Assembly (NCBI GenBank): GCA_905614375.1
Contig: CAJQSP010000003.1
Span: 6,340 to 70,339 of the forward strand
Origin: an uncultured Dehalococcoidales bacterium
GTDB lineage: Bacteria; Chloroflexota; Dehalococcoidia; UBA1151; UBA1328
DNA length: 64,000 nucleotides
Direction: 5' to 3'
The notes under the pieces are model-generated. The model saw nothing but the letters and a program-made list of their open reading frames with translations. It was not told the DNA's origin and made no database searches. Both the position numbers and the translations under genes were made by a program. Positions within the stretch are counted from its first letter, which is position 1. The number at the start of each line of letters is the position of its first letter. Shown piece by piece: positions 36,374-45,552 of the stretch.

Positions 36374-38194
36374 ATGGACAATAAGCAGGACCGAATGACA
36401 ATAACGAACTGGCGATCGCGAGCAGGCACAACTTTCCAAACTGAAAAACGCCCTGCTGCGGGATCGAAAGGTGTGGTCGTTACCAATCACCCGTTGGGAT
36501 CTGCCGCAGGGTCTGAGATGCTTTTGGCTGGTGGAAACGCTGTAGACGCCGCCATCGCCTCACTTTTCGCTCTGACCGTTGTCGAACCGATGATGGTCGG
36601 CATCTTCGGGGGCGGTCACATGAACGTTCGGTTGGCGAATGGCGAGAACCACGTCATCGATGGATACACCACGGCACCTGCCGCTTCAACTGAAGACATG
36701 TACACGCCGATAGCTGATTCAGGTCCCGACTATTTGAAGAGCGTCGACGACCTGAGTTCGATCGGATATCTGTCGATTGGTGTTCCCGGCAATTTGAAGG
36801 CTTGGACCGAGGCGTTGGCAGCGTGGGGGACGATGTCGCTTGCAGAGGTTATGGAACCGGCCATTCGGTTTGCGTCTCGAGGGCTCAAAGCCAGCGAGTA
36901 TCTGCATGACACGATCGTGCAGATGGAAGATGTCATTAGGAGATTTCCCGAAACGGCAGCTACTTACATGCCGAACGGGAAGCCACTGGAGACTGGTGAT
37001 CGCGTTGATAGATCTGACTATGCTCGAACATTGCGGGCAATATCTGAGAACGGACCGGATCATTTGTACAAGGGTGTGCTTGGAGAAATCGTTTGCGACT
37101 ATCTAAGTCGAAACGGCGGAATTATTACTACGCAGGACCTGGCCGACTACAAGACAGTTCAGCGAAAGCCAATCAAGGGTGAGTACCGAGGGTACGAACT
37201 CTTTGGTCCGCCACCACCGTCGTCTGCTGGTGTTCACATCGCCGAAATGCTGAACATTTTGGAAGAGTTTGACGTTGCTGAACTGGGATTCGGGACGGCT
37301 GATTCGATTCATCTGTTAGCAGAATCGATGAAGAAGGCGTTTGCTGATCGAAATCGATACACGGGTGATCCTGAATTTGTCGAAGTGCCTGTTGATCGTC
37401 TGATTTCGAAGCACCATGTCGAAGATTTCATCGACAGTATCGACATGGATAAAGCATCACCTGAGATTGAACCGGGTTCGAACGAGCCAGATCACACTAC
37501 TCATCTCACTGTTGCCGACTCAGACGGAAATATTGTTTCGGCGACGCAGACGATCAACGAGTTGTTTGGTTCTAAGGTCACAGTTCCGGGTACTGGAATG
37601 CTGTTGAACAACACCCAGCAGATGTTCGATCCTCATCCGGGGAATGTTCGCTCTGTTCTTCCTGGGAAGCGGGTTACAAGCAGCATGGCTCCTATGATCG
37701 TCATGAAAGAGGGGTTGCCAGAATTTGCAGTTGGTCTTCCCGGTGGCGTGAGGATTTTTACTTCGGTTCTACAGGCGATTGTGAATCTGATCGACCACCG
37801 GATGTCTGCTCAGGAGGCAGTCGAGGCTCCGCGTATGTGGACTCAGGGGCAGGATGTTGAGATTGAGGTGGAGATACCTGCGTCTGTTCGATCGGCTGTG
37901 GCTGCAAAAGGACATCGAGTGACGCCTGTGAACGCTGTCGGCGGCGGTATGAACATTGTGCGATTTGAACCGGGTGGCATTATTTCGGGGTCTGCTTGCT
38001 GGAGGGCAGATGGTCACGCCGTTGGTATTGGCGGAGGATTCGCTCGACCGGGCGTGAGATTCCGTCCTCTCGCTGGGGATGAAGAAGTAGTTGCAGATGA
38101 TGCTGTGAGTTCGCAAGTCGATGATGATCCCGTTGCAACTCCTATAGGACCAGACAGTACGAACGAAACCAAGAGCGACGGAGACAAAGTTTAA
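36374..38194 (+). CDS. ggt: Gamma-glutamyltransferase (GGT family)
   Basis: 606 residues, an N-terminal nucleophile hydrolase made as a precursor that cuts itself. The new N-terminal Thr is in EPDHTTHLTVADSDGN near residue 375; NELFGSKVTVPGTGMLLNN and VLPGKRVTSSMAPM follow, as in all GGTs. N-terminal part: SAAGSEMLLAGGNAVDAA and GIFGGGHMNV. I see no signal peptide, so it is cytoplasmic or exported in an unrecognised way. The C-terminal 45 residues are acidic and disordered (VADDAVSSQVDDDP...), beyond the usual end. ATG 36395 (after AGGA) is a possible alternative start. The threonine-synthase-like gene follows after one base. Confidence 0.9.
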   Translation: MDNKQDRMTITNWRSRAGTTFQTEKRPAAGSKGVVVTNHPLGSAAGSEMLLAGGNAVDAAIASLFALTVVEPMMVGIFGGGHMNVRLANGENHVIDGYTTAPAASTEDMYTPIADSGPDYLKSVDDLSSIGYLSIGVPGNLKAWTEALAAWGTMSLAEVMEPAIRFASRGLKASEYLHDTIVQMEDVIRRFPETAATYMPNGKPLETGDRVDRSDYARTLRAISENGPDHLYKGVLGEIVCDYLSRNGGIITTQDLADYKTVQRKPIKGEYRGYELFGPPPPSSAGVHIAEMLNILEEFDVAELGFGTADSIHLLAESMKKAFADRNRYTGDPEFVEVPVDRLISKHHVEDFIDSIDMDKASPEIEPGSNEPDHTTHLTVADSDGNIVSATQTINELFGSKVTVPGTGMLLNNTQQMFDPHPGNVRSVLPGKRVTSSMAPMIVMKEGLPEFAVGLPGGVRIFTSVLQAIVNLIDHRMSAQEAVEAPRMWTQGQDVEIEVEIPASVRSAVAAKGHRVTPVNAVGGGMNIVRFEPGGIISGSACWRADGHAVGIGGGFARPGVRFRPLAGDEEVVADDAVSSQVDDDPVATPIGPDSTNETKSDGDKV

Positions 38195-38195
38195 A

Positions 38196-39293
38196 TTGCC
38201 GAATCACCAGCTAATTTGTGTGGATTGCTCGTCGAAGCAAGATGCGTCTGTAATCGATTTGTATTGCTCTGAGTGTGGGGGGCTGTTCGCGGTTGAATAT
38301 CTCGCAGCTCCGGACGGGACGATGCCTCGTTTACCGATGGACGAGCCGTTAAATTCAAATTCGCTGGGTGAAGGCGATACACCGCTAGTCTTTCTCGATA
38401 AAACTTGTTATGAATTGGGGTTAGGTTCGCTTTGGGCGAAGCTTGAATTCATGGCTCCGACCGGTTCGTTTAAAGACCGTGGTTCAGCGGTTCTGACGAC
38501 GATGGCGCGCGATTTCGGGGTGGCCGAGTTCATCGAGGATTCATCTGGTAATGCTGGAGCTTCGCTTTCTGCTTACGCAGCAGCTGTGGGTTTGAAGGCA
38601 CATGTGTTTGCTCCGGCTACTGCTGCCAGCGGTAAACTCAATCAAATTCAGATCTTTGGTGCGAGGTTGCATAAGATCGAAGGCCCGCGACAGGCAGCAA
38701 CAGAAGCTGCGGAAAGGTTCGTCAAAGACCGCGGGTTAGTCTACATGTCGCATAATCTTAGTCCATATTTTTCAGAAGGAATGAAGGCAGCCAGCTACGA
38801 AATAGTGGAAGTGTTGGACGACGGCATAGACCATATTGTTCTGCCTGTGGGGAATGGCTCGCTATTGATTGGCATGGTGCGGGGGTATCAAGAACTTCTC
38901 GAAACAGGAATTATCAAAAGAATTCCCAGATTTCACAGTGTTCAAGCCCACGCTGTGCGCCCCGTGGTGGCCGCATTGAACGGGGAACAGTGGTCGCATG
39001 ACGATGTGCAGCCGACCAACGCATCGGGAATTGCGGTGTCGAAGCCACCACGACTCAAAGAGATGGTCGAAGCGATTAGGGCAACGGACGGTTCAGGAGT
39101 TACTGTTTCAGAAGAATCGTTGACTGACTGGCAGGTTAGATTGGCTTCGTCAGAAGGCGTGTTCGCAGAGATGACGTCTGCCGGCGCGTTCGCTGGGTTG
39201 GCGCAGTTGATCGATTCTGGTGTGATCGAAAGAGACTCGAATGTTTGCGTACCGATCACCGGAAGCGGTCTCAAAGAGCCGCTCAAGAAGTAA
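38196..39293 (+). CDS. Threonine synthase-like PLP enzyme
   Basis: 365 residues, fold type II. N-terminal zinc-ribbon-like part CVDCSSKQDAS ... LYCSECGGLF (two CxxC pairs), then GDTPLVFLDKTC, PTGSFKDRGSAVL (Schiff-base Lys, near residue 95), SSGNAGASLSAYAAAVG (phosphate loop) and PVGNGSLLIGM; SGSGLKEP near the end (TGSGLK). It resembles ThrC and threonine deaminase/cysteate synthase-like enzymes. The zinc ribbon is typical for threonine synthase of Chloroflexota and archaea. Starts with TTG one base after the ggt stop, without its own good ribosome site, so translation is probably coupled. Linking GGT with this enzyme suggests handling of a gamma-glutamyl-type compound (inference). Confidence 0.8.
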   Translation: MPNHQLICVDCSSKQDASVIDLYCSECGGLFAVEYLAAPDGTMPRLPMDEPLNSNSLGEGDTPLVFLDKTCYELGLGSLWAKLEFMAPTGSFKDRGSAVLTTMARDFGVAEFIEDSSGNAGASLSAYAAAVGLKAHVFAPATAASGKLNQIQIFGARLHKIEGPRQAATEAAERFVKDRGLVYMSHNLSPYFSEGMKAASYEIVEVLDDGIDHIVLPVGNGSLLIGMVRGYQELLETGIIKRIPRFHSVQAHAVRPVVAALNGEQWSHDDVQPTNASGIAVSKPPRLKEMVEAIRATDGSGVTVSEESLTDWQVRLASSEGVFAEMTSAGAFAGLAQLIDSGVIERDSNVCVPITGSGLKEPLKK

Positions 39294-39304
39294 CGGCGAC
39301 GACG

Positions 39305-40489
39305 CTAGCTGTTGAGCTGGGCGAACACCTTTTCGAAGCCGTCAGCAGCGCCTTCGATGACCCAATCGTCGACGCAGTAGGACGCTCGGAAGTATCCGGG
39401 TGTGCCAAATCCAACACCGGGAACTGCTAGAACGAGTTGCTTTTGCAGCTCGGCGACAAACTCGGTGTCATTAGGAATTGGCGATTTTGGGAATACAAAG
39501 AAGGCGCCGTCGGGTTGTACGCACTCGTAGCCGATTTTTGTGAGTATGCCGTAGAGCAGGTCTCGCTTCTTGCGGTAGATATCGACATCTACAGTGGCCC
39601 GCTGGAGACCGGCAACGACGCGCTGCATTAGCGCAGGGGCGTTCACGAACCCGAGGGTACGGAGCGAGAAGTTTAGGGCGTCGAGTAGATCTGTCTTGCC
39701 ATGATCATTCGGGTTCACAGCTACGTAGCCGATGCGTTCACCGGCGAGCCCGAGGTCTTTGGAATGGGACGTTGCCACAATTGATCGTGGGTGGTGTTCG
39801 AAGATGAACGGGTAGATGGCGTCTGTGTAGATAAGTTTTCGGTACGGCTCGTCTGAGATCAGATAAATCTCGGTTCCGTACTTCTTTTCCGCCCGTTGTA
39901 TTGCTGCTGCAATCGCGGCTATCGAATCCGCTGGGTAGATCACACCGGTGGGATTATTGGGTGAGTTGATAATTACGGCGCGGGTTCGAGGACCAATGGT
40001 TGCTTCCAGCGATGTGATGTCGGGAAGCCAGTTTTCATCGCATGTGGCGATTTTCGATACGCCGGTCTGGTGTTCGACGTAGAACACGTATTCACCGAAG
40101 AACGGGGCTATGAGGACGACTTCGTCGTCTTCGTCGAGGATCGATCGAAGGATGGTATTGATTGCACCTGCGGCCCCGACCGTCATCAGAATTTCAGCTC
40201 CAGTGAACGCGGTTCCGGACTCTTCGGTCAGCACTTCTGCGACTTTGGCGCGCACTTCAGGAAATCCGCTTTGGGGCATGTAGCGGTGAGTACCGGGGGC
40301 TTCATCGTCGATCAGGCGTTGTAGTTCGGTTTTGAATTCGGGTGGCGGCTCTAACAGTGGGTTTCCTAGGGAAAGATCGAATACGTTCTGTTCTCCGTGA
40401 ATTCTGCGCAGTTCTATGCCTTGTTCGAACATCTTGCGAATCCACGAGCTGTTATTCATCTGTTCTCGAACTTTTAGCGAGATCGCCAT
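39305..40489 (-). CDS. Class I/II PLP aminotransferase
   Basis: 394 residues. Seen: LSLGNPLLEPPPEF near residue 38, MTVGAAGAINTILRSIL (PLP phosphate) near residue 105, INSPNNPTGVIYP near residue 172, SDEPYRKLIYTD near residue 207, PLP Lys in SHSKDLGLAGERIGY near residue 243. This aspartate/alanine-like aminotransferase has no linked pathway genes. It converges on the threonine-synthase-like gene with 11 bases between, and the RDD protein lies upstream on the same strand. Confidence 0.88.
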   Translation of the reverse strand: MAISLKVREQMNNSSWIRKMFEQGIELRRIHGEQNVFDLSLGNPLLEPPPEFKTELQRLIDDEAPGTHRYMPQSGFPEVRAKVAEVLTEESGTAFTGAEILMTVGAAGAINTILRSILDEDDEVVLIAPFFGEYVFYVEHQTGVSKIATCDENWLPDITSLEATIGPRTRAVIINSPNNPTGVIYPADSIAAIAAAIQRAEKKYGTEIYLISDEPYRKLIYTDAIYPFIFEHHPRSIVATSHSKDLGLAGERIGYVAVNPNDHGKTDLLDALNFSLRTLGFVNAPALMQRVVAGLQRATVDVDIYRKKRDLLYGILTKIGYECVQPDGAFFVFPKSPIPNDTEFVAELQKQLVLAVPGVGFGTPGYFRASYCVDDWVIEGAADGFEKVFAQLNS

Positions 40490-40536
40490 TCGGGCTTCCT
40501 TAGGTTTTGTGATCTTACTGAGTAGCGGCTATTAAC

Positions 40537-41175
40537 TTAGCTGGATTTCTCATTATCGGAGTCATCCTCGTCTGGGTCGGGGTTATCTTCTTCTTTCTTC
40601 TCGCCGATCTTGAAGAAATCTTTCATGAACTGAGGACCACCAGAGTACGGGTTATCGACAACATACGTGTTGGCGATTTTGTCGTGCCAACCTTGGCGTT
40701 TAGGATCGAATATCAGCCAGAAGATTCCGACACCTGCAGCAAGGAATGACACTAATTTGCCGATCATTTCCCTTGGAATAGCGGCTGGGCCCGGCGTTCT
40801 GCCATCTTCGTCGACTACAACGATTCCCGCTACCCATTTGCCGGGAGTTCGTCCCCAGAGAATAGTTGGGATGATGAAGTAGCCGAAGAAGAATATGAGG
40901 TCGGGTGCGACTGCTTCTTGGCTGAAGATGTTTCCGTTTGCGACGGGTGCGACTGTGTAGATGATCATCATGATCAACCCAAAGTCGATAGTGAACGCGT
41001 AGAGCCGACGCATTGGGCCAGCAAAAATCATTGGGTAGATCGTTGGTCCATCGGGCTTTTGGGGCGTCTTCTTAGCGTTCGCCTTTTTGTCGGTCTTAGC
41101 TTGTACATCGGCTTTGTAGCGAGAGGTGGTCGGTCGGTTGCGCGGATTACCGCGTTTCTTTGTTCCAGAAGGCAT
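40537..41175 (-). CDS. RDD-family membrane protein
   Basis: 212 residues. A basic, Lys/Arg-rich N-terminal tail of about 50 residues, then the RDD domain: RRLYAFTIDFGLIMMII (first TM with the R...D pair), FFFGYFIIPTILWGRTPGKWVAG, and a third TM VSFLAAGVGIFWLIF ending RQGWHDKIANTYVV. The C-terminus is acidic (EEDNPDPDEDDSDNEKSS). The family's role is poorly defined (some act in Na+/H+ transport or in stress). The RDD signature is clear. Confidence 0.8.
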   Translation of the reverse strand: MPSGTKKRGNPRNRPTTSRYKADVQAKTDKKANAKKTPQKPDGPTIYPMIFAGPMRRLYAFTIDFGLIMMIIYTVAPVANGNIFSQEAVAPDLIFFFGYFIIPTILWGRTPGKWVAGIVVVDEDGRTPGPAAIPREMIGKLVSFLAAGVGIFWLIFDPKRQGWHDKIANTYVVDNPYSGGPQFMKDFFKIGEKKEEDNPDPDEDDSDNEKSS

Positions 41176-41301
41176 ATATAGCCAATATTACGGCTCAGTT
41201 GCTTCCACGGCACTAGGAACTGGAATTAGAATCGGCGGCAGAATCATTATTTTCGATATTCGTTCGTTGGACTCTAACGAGCGATCTCTAGGAGATCCCA
41301 C

Positions 41302-42075
41302 ATGGTAGGCAGGCTCGAAGGCAAGATTGCGCACATCACTGGCGGAGGTTCTGGACTTGGCGATGCGATGGCGCACCTGTTCGCTCAAGAAGGCGCTCGG
41401 GTCGTTGTTTCCGATCTGAAATTTGAGGAGGCGCAGCGTGTCGCCGACTCGGTGATTGCTGCTGGTGGAGATGCGATTGCTTTGGCTGGTGATGTATCGA
41501 AGCGTGAAGACTGCGAGCGAATGATCACCGATACGATTTCGAAACTAGGTGGGATCGATGTTTTGGTAAACAGCGCGGGAGTCACCCCTCGCTACGCTCC
41601 TAAGGAGTGGGATTTCGAAAAGACGTGGGATTGGGTCGTGAGTGTCAATCTTAAAGGCACGATGATGATGTCTCGGTTTGCTGTCGATCACATGAAGACT
41701 CAGAATTCGGGATCCATTGTCAACTTGGCGTCGATTATTGGTCTTGTCGGCTATGCGCAGGGTATTAGTGACGGATTTAATCCGTATCCGCACACCAAAG
41801 GCGGAGTTGTGCAGATGACTCGAGACATGAGCATTGCGTTGGCAAAACAAGGCATACGAGTGAACTCGCTGTGTCCTGGCTTTACCTACACGCCGCTTAT
41901 CAGCACTTTGGTTGAAGACGCAGATATGCACGAGCGCCTGAAGTCACTTCATCCGATGGGGCGACTTGGCGAACCAAAAGAAATCGCCAATGCCGCGTTG
42001 TTCTTAGCCTCAGACGAGGCATCGTTCATCACTGGTGTGAACTTGCCAGTCGATGGTGGCTACACCGCTCAATAG
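41302..42075 (+). CDS. Short-chain dehydrogenase/reductase
   Basis: 257 residues, classical SDR. NAD-binding TGGGSGLGDAMAHLF, Asp at the end of strand 2 (VVVSDLKF: NAD preference), NSAGVTPRY in place of NNAG, catalytic Ser in VNLASIIGLVG, Tyr/Lys in NPYPHTKGGVVQM (YxxxK kept). Ends TGVNLPVDGGYTAQ. It oxidises or reduces an alcohol/ketone pair, substrate unknown. Contrast with the SDR at 23726, where the same site is altered. Confidence 0.88.
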   Translation: MVGRLEGKIAHITGGGSGLGDAMAHLFAQEGARVVVSDLKFEEAQRVADSVIAAGGDAIALAGDVSKREDCERMITDTISKLGGIDVLVNSAGVTPRYAPKEWDFEKTWDWVVSVNLKGTMMMSRFAVDHMKTQNSGSIVNLASIIGLVGYAQGISDGFNPYPHTKGGVVQMTRDMSIALAKQGIRVNSLCPGFTYTPLISTLVEDADMHERLKSLHPMGRLGEPKEIANAALFLASDEASFITGVNLPVDGGYTAQ

Positions 42076-42152
42076 GGGCCATAGGCACGTCTTCTCCGGC
42101 AAGGTGAGAGAGGGCTAATACGGTAGATAAAGCCGGGGCAAACTCAGAAAAT

Positions 42153-43142
42153 CTAAAAGATCGACGCTGTGTCAACTACCGAGAGTAGCTTTCTGTCTTC
42201 GACCAGCCGCTCTAGGTTGCTCAGTGCGAATACGACCGCTCGTTCGTTGCCTTCACCGGTTCCGCCTGCCCAGTGCGGCGTGACGATCGAAGTTGGCATG
42301 TGGAGCAGCGGGTTGTTCGGGTCGGTTGGCTCTTCTTCGAGAACATCGAGTCCGGTACCAGCGATTTCGCCATCTTGGAGAGCTTTGATCAAGTCGGCTT
42401 CATTGTGGACTGGACCTCGGCAGGTATTGATGAATATGGCGGTTTTCTTCATGAGACCAAACTCGCGTGCGCCCATCATTCCTCGAGTTGAACTGTTCAG
42501 TGGAACGTGTACTGTCACTATATCGCTGACTCGCAACAGGTGATCCAAATCTACGGCCTGAGCACCTAATTCTTGATCTCGCCCGGGCATCAGTTCGAGT
42601 ACATCGTGATAGAGCACTTCGCAGTCGAAGCCGGAGAGTCGTCGAGCGACCTGTCGTCCGATGTTGCCGAATCCTATGATTCCGACCGTCTTGCCGTTGA
42701 TTTCAGTGCGGACCGGTAGCTGATCGACACCGTCACGCCAATTGCCGTCTTTCGTGTTGGTCCATGACTCCATCATTCGCCTGTATACGCTGAGCATGAG
42801 AGTCATGGCGTGCTCAGACACCGAGATAGCATTAGAGCCGCCGTTGTTTGCGGTGCTGATACCGAGTTTGCTCAGCCCAACTACGTCTACAGAGTCGTAA
42901 CCGGCCGTTAGAAGTTGAACTAGCTTCAATTTAGGTAGTTGTTCGGCAACGTCGAGCGGAATCGAAGCGAGCCACGGAACTGCCGCGTCGGCATCCTTGA
43001 GCGCCTCGATCAGTTCACCTGGTGATCCGGTCGGATCGGCGATCACCACGTTTACGCCGTCGGGAGCATGTTCGTTCAGTAAATCCCAACGTCGTTTGTG
43101 TTCGGCAGTGGCTAGATTGGCGAGAAAAGCGATAGTGGGCAT
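42153..43142 (-). CDS. D-isomer-specific 2-hydroxyacid dehydrogenase
   Basis: 329 residues. Rossmann loop VGIIGFGNIGRQVARRL near residue 152; catalytic Arg in FINTCRGPVHNEADLI near residue 238, Glu in GLDVLEEEPTDP near residue 265, His in SIVTPHWAGGTGEG near residue 288: the full triad is present. The family reduces 2-keto acids (glyoxylate, hydroxypyruvate, phosphonate or phosphoglycerate types) with NAD(P)H. Gap to the SDR is about 80 bases, convergent. Upstream is the amidohydrolase. Confidence 0.88.
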   Translation of the reverse strand: MPTIAFLANLATAEHKRRWDLLNEHAPDGVNVVIADPTGSPGELIEALKDADAAVPWLASIPLDVAEQLPKLKLVQLLTAGYDSVDVVGLSKLGISTANNGGSNAISVSEHAMTLMLSVYRRMMESWTNTKDGNWRDGVDQLPVRTEINGKTVGIIGFGNIGRQVARRLSGFDCEVLYHDVLELMPGRDQELGAQAVDLDHLLRVSDIVTVHVPLNSSTRGMMGAREFGLMKKTAIFINTCRGPVHNEADLIKALQDGEIAGTGLDVLEEEPTDPNNPLLHMPTSIVTPHWAGGTGEGNERAVVFALSNLERLVEDRKLLSVVDTASIF

Positions 43143-43232
43143 TGAGAGATTGAATCCGTGAGGTCTAAGTGCAGTAAATGAAATCGCCGGAAGTGTACTG
43201 GCGATGATGGGCGGTTGGTTGAGATGTTGAAG

Positions 43233-44498
43233 CTAAACTGGGCGAGCTACGCGTAATCCTGATTTGTAAACGTCTTTTACGTTCCAGAGCGCATTGAGAT
43301 CGGCAGTGGGGTCACCGGCTACTACGAGAACGTCGCCCGGACGACCAGTCGTCAGCGTTCCTGCACGATCGCCAACGGCGATCGATTCTGCGGCATGGCT
43401 GAGTCCTGTCACCAAGGCTTCGGTCGTTGTAAGACCAGCTTTGGTCAGCGCAATCATTTCTTTTACGAATTCGCCCGGTGGGTACGATCCCCACGGCGAG
43501 TCGCTGCCAGCGATCATCCGTACTCCCATGTTTACTAGCTTATTCACCGAATCGACCCGAGTTTCTAGTGTCTGTTTTGAAGCGTCGATGCTGGCTTGTT
43601 CTTCTTTTGTCAGCCAGCCGCGGTCGTATCCGATCCGCTCGGTTAGATCGATGGCAGCTTGGACAACGTGGAGGGTCGGATTAACCCACGCTTTGGCTGC
43701 TGCCAATTGCTCAGCTAGCGGCTCATTGAACTCGTACATTCCGGTTTCGTCTTCGAACACGCAATGAATGATCATGTCGACACCGGCGTCTAAGGCGTTC
43801 TTGATGCCCTGCATCGACGCACAGTGCGCTGCGGTTAGTTTTCCGAAGCGGTGAGCCTCTTCAACAATTACTGCCATCTCCTCGACTGTGTAGGAAGCTT
43901 GATGAGGGTTCGACGACCACGTCGACCCACCGGTAGCCATGATCTTGATGAAATCGGCACCTTCTTTGATTAGCTTTCGAACTTCGGCTCGAACGCCTTC
44001 GACCCCATCGGCTTCGGAACCGCAATACCAGAAGTGACCGCCTGTGATCGTGATTGGTCGACCTGAAACGACCATTTCAGGTCCTTCGGACAGACCATGT
44101 TGGATTCCTTCTTTTAGTGAGAATCCGACTTTGTTCTTGGCTCCGTTTTCTCGCGCTGTAGTTACTCCGGCGTGAAGGAAGGTACGGGCGTTTTGAAGCG
44201 CTCGCATGAGCAGAACGTCATCTTGTTCATTTCCAGTGATATCGCCGTGTGTACCATCGCCGGGAGCCATCATATGGGTGTGCCCATCGACGAGTCCAGG
44301 AAGGATCGTCGAGTCACCGTAATCCGTGACTGTGAGGTTTGCACCGTCTGGTGCGGAAAGTTCATCGACGGAACCTATTGACGATATTTGGCCGTTGTTG
44401 AGAAGGATTGCCTTTCCCGCAGTAGTAGGCGATCCGGTGCCGTCGAAAATTCGTGCGGCTTTGATTAGGGTGAAATCGTTAGATGGATTTGCTGCCAA
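43233..44498 (-). CDS. Metal-dependent amidohydrolase (imidazolonepropionase/prolidase-like)
   Basis: 421 residues. GLVDGHTHMMAPGDG near residue 70 (HxH ligands), DFIKIMATGG near residue 185 (Lys), KLTAAHCASMQGIKNALDAG near residue 220 (ligand His), IIHCVFEDE near residue 240 (ligand His), MIAGSDSPWGSYPPG near residue 335 (Asp). It ends with a small beta domain (TLTTGRPGDVLVVAGDPTADL). The pattern is that of the Xaa-Pro/Xaa-Arg dipeptidase and hydantoinase-like amidohydrolase group. Substrate unknown. Confidence 0.85.
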   Translation of the reverse strand: MAANPSNDFTLIKAARIFDGTGSPTTAGKAILLNNGQISSIGSVDELSAPDGANLTVTDYGDSTILPGLVDGHTHMMAPGDGTHGDITGNEQDDVLLMRALQNARTFLHAGVTTARENGAKNKVGFSLKEGIQHGLSEGPEMVVSGRPITITGGHFWYCGSEADGVEGVRAEVRKLIKEGADFIKIMATGGSTWSSNPHQASYTVEEMAVIVEEAHRFGKLTAAHCASMQGIKNALDAGVDMIIHCVFEDETGMYEFNEPLAEQLAAAKAWVNPTLHVVQAAIDLTERIGYDRGWLTKEEQASIDASKQTLETRVDSVNKLVNMGVRMIAGSDSPWGSYPPGEFVKEMIALTKAGLTTTEALVTGLSHAAESIAVGDRAGTLTTGRPGDVLVVAGDPTADLNALWNVKDVYKSGLRVARPV

Positions 44499-44588
44499 GT
44501 GCTCTCTCCTTGGGGCAATACGTGTGTATTACGCAAAGTTATCTCACATCGAAACGTTTACCGCAATTGGAGAGGGGCAGTCGAATCG

Positions 44589-45197
44589 TTAGATAACGCC
44601 CAGATCGGCGAGGACTTTTTCCAGCGCGTTCTGCGAAGTGAACTGGTGACCGATCATTCCAGAGTCTTGAGCGGCTTCGATGTTTACAGCTAGGTCATCG
44701 ATGAAGAGAATTTCTTCTTTTGGAACCTTTGATTTGGTTAGCAGTGAATCGTAAAATGCTGGCTCAGGTTTCATAGAACTGATTTCGTAGGAGACGATCA
44801 CTGGATCGAGTTTGGAACTGAACGGCAGAAATCTTTCTGCTGATTTCCAGTGCGGTTCGCTTGTGTTCGATACGAGGGCGATTCGATGATTTTCAGCTAT
44901 TCGGGCGACAAGTGGAAACAGACTTTCGCTTGGAATGAGAACGCTATCGTAGATCTGAGTAAATTCATCGAGAGGCATATCGATGCCGAGGGCGGCTAAG
45001 GCTCCTACTGCGTGTTCGTCGAAGGTGACAGCGCTGCGTTCAAACTGTTGCTTTTGATCCGGACCGAATACGATCTCGTGAACATCTTCCCATCGTTTGT
45101 CGCAGAGTTCAGCAAGTTGTTTGGATGCTGGCGTTTCGTCGACAGTGCATAAGACGTTGCCGAGATCGAATGCTACTAAGTTGATCGTTGGATTCAT
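44589..45197 (-). CDS. HAD-superfamily phosphatase (YihX-like)
   Basis: 202 residues from ATG 45195-45197. Motif I is VAFDLGNVL (the nucleophile Asp with G-N, as in the glucose-1-phosphatase YihX), motif II IALVSNTSEPHW, motif III SSMKPEPAFY, motif IV LFIDDLAVNIEAA. It probably removes phosphate from a small sugar phosphate. The frame is open to 45314 but the added 39 residues are basic and unlike the family; no clear ribosome site is seen at the chosen ATG. Confidence 0.8.
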   Translation of the reverse strand: MNPTINLVAFDLGNVLCTVDETPASKQLAELCDKRWEDVHEIVFGPDQKQQFERSAVTFDEHAVGALAALGIDMPLDEFTQIYDSVLIPSESLFPLVARIAENHRIALVSNTSEPHWKSAERFLPFSSKLDPVIVSYEISSMKPEPAFYDSLLTKSKVPKEEILFIDDLAVNIEAAQDSGMIGHQFTSQNALEKVLADLGVI

Positions 45198-45310
45198 TGC
45201 TATTTTGACGTTGTGTTCATCTTGTTTGAACCGTGTGCGAGCATGTCTGGAAGTTGCTTTGTCGTTGCGTCTGCGGGCGAATTGGGACCTATTTTTATTA
45301 TCATAGCTCG

Positions 45311-45490
45311 TCAATATTCAGAGTCATCAGAAGTTTTACCCGTGTTCATGATCTGGTTCGTAGAATCGGGATTCAGGATGGCTTCGGCCTTCTCAGGGAA
45401 AATCTCAGCGAACTCTTCATTATGAAGGGATTTGAGCAGTTCGATGGGAAGAGTTCGTTCTGGATCTGATTGCCCGTCGCTGGCAGCCAC
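45311..45490 (-). CDS. Possible small acidic protein (59 residues)
   Basis: This lies in the 355-base gap between the histidine kinase and the HAD gene. From GTG 45488-45490 the frame reads VAASDGQSDPERTLPIELL, then a stretch rich in Glu/Ala (EEFAEIFPEKAEAIL) and a polar tail to TGA at 45311-45313. Codon use resembles neighbouring genes (GAA, CTT, GAT). No Shine-Dalgarno is visible and I know no family, so it may be a real short protein or a gene remnant. Confidence 0.3.
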   Translation of the reverse strand: MAASDGQSDPERTLPIELLKSLHNEEFAEIFPEKAEAILNPDSTNQIMNTGKTSDDSEY

Positions 45491-45552
45491 AGTCGATTTA
45501 GGAGTTGTAATTGGAATTTCGATTTATCCGTTAGTAGGTAAAAGAACTGAGA

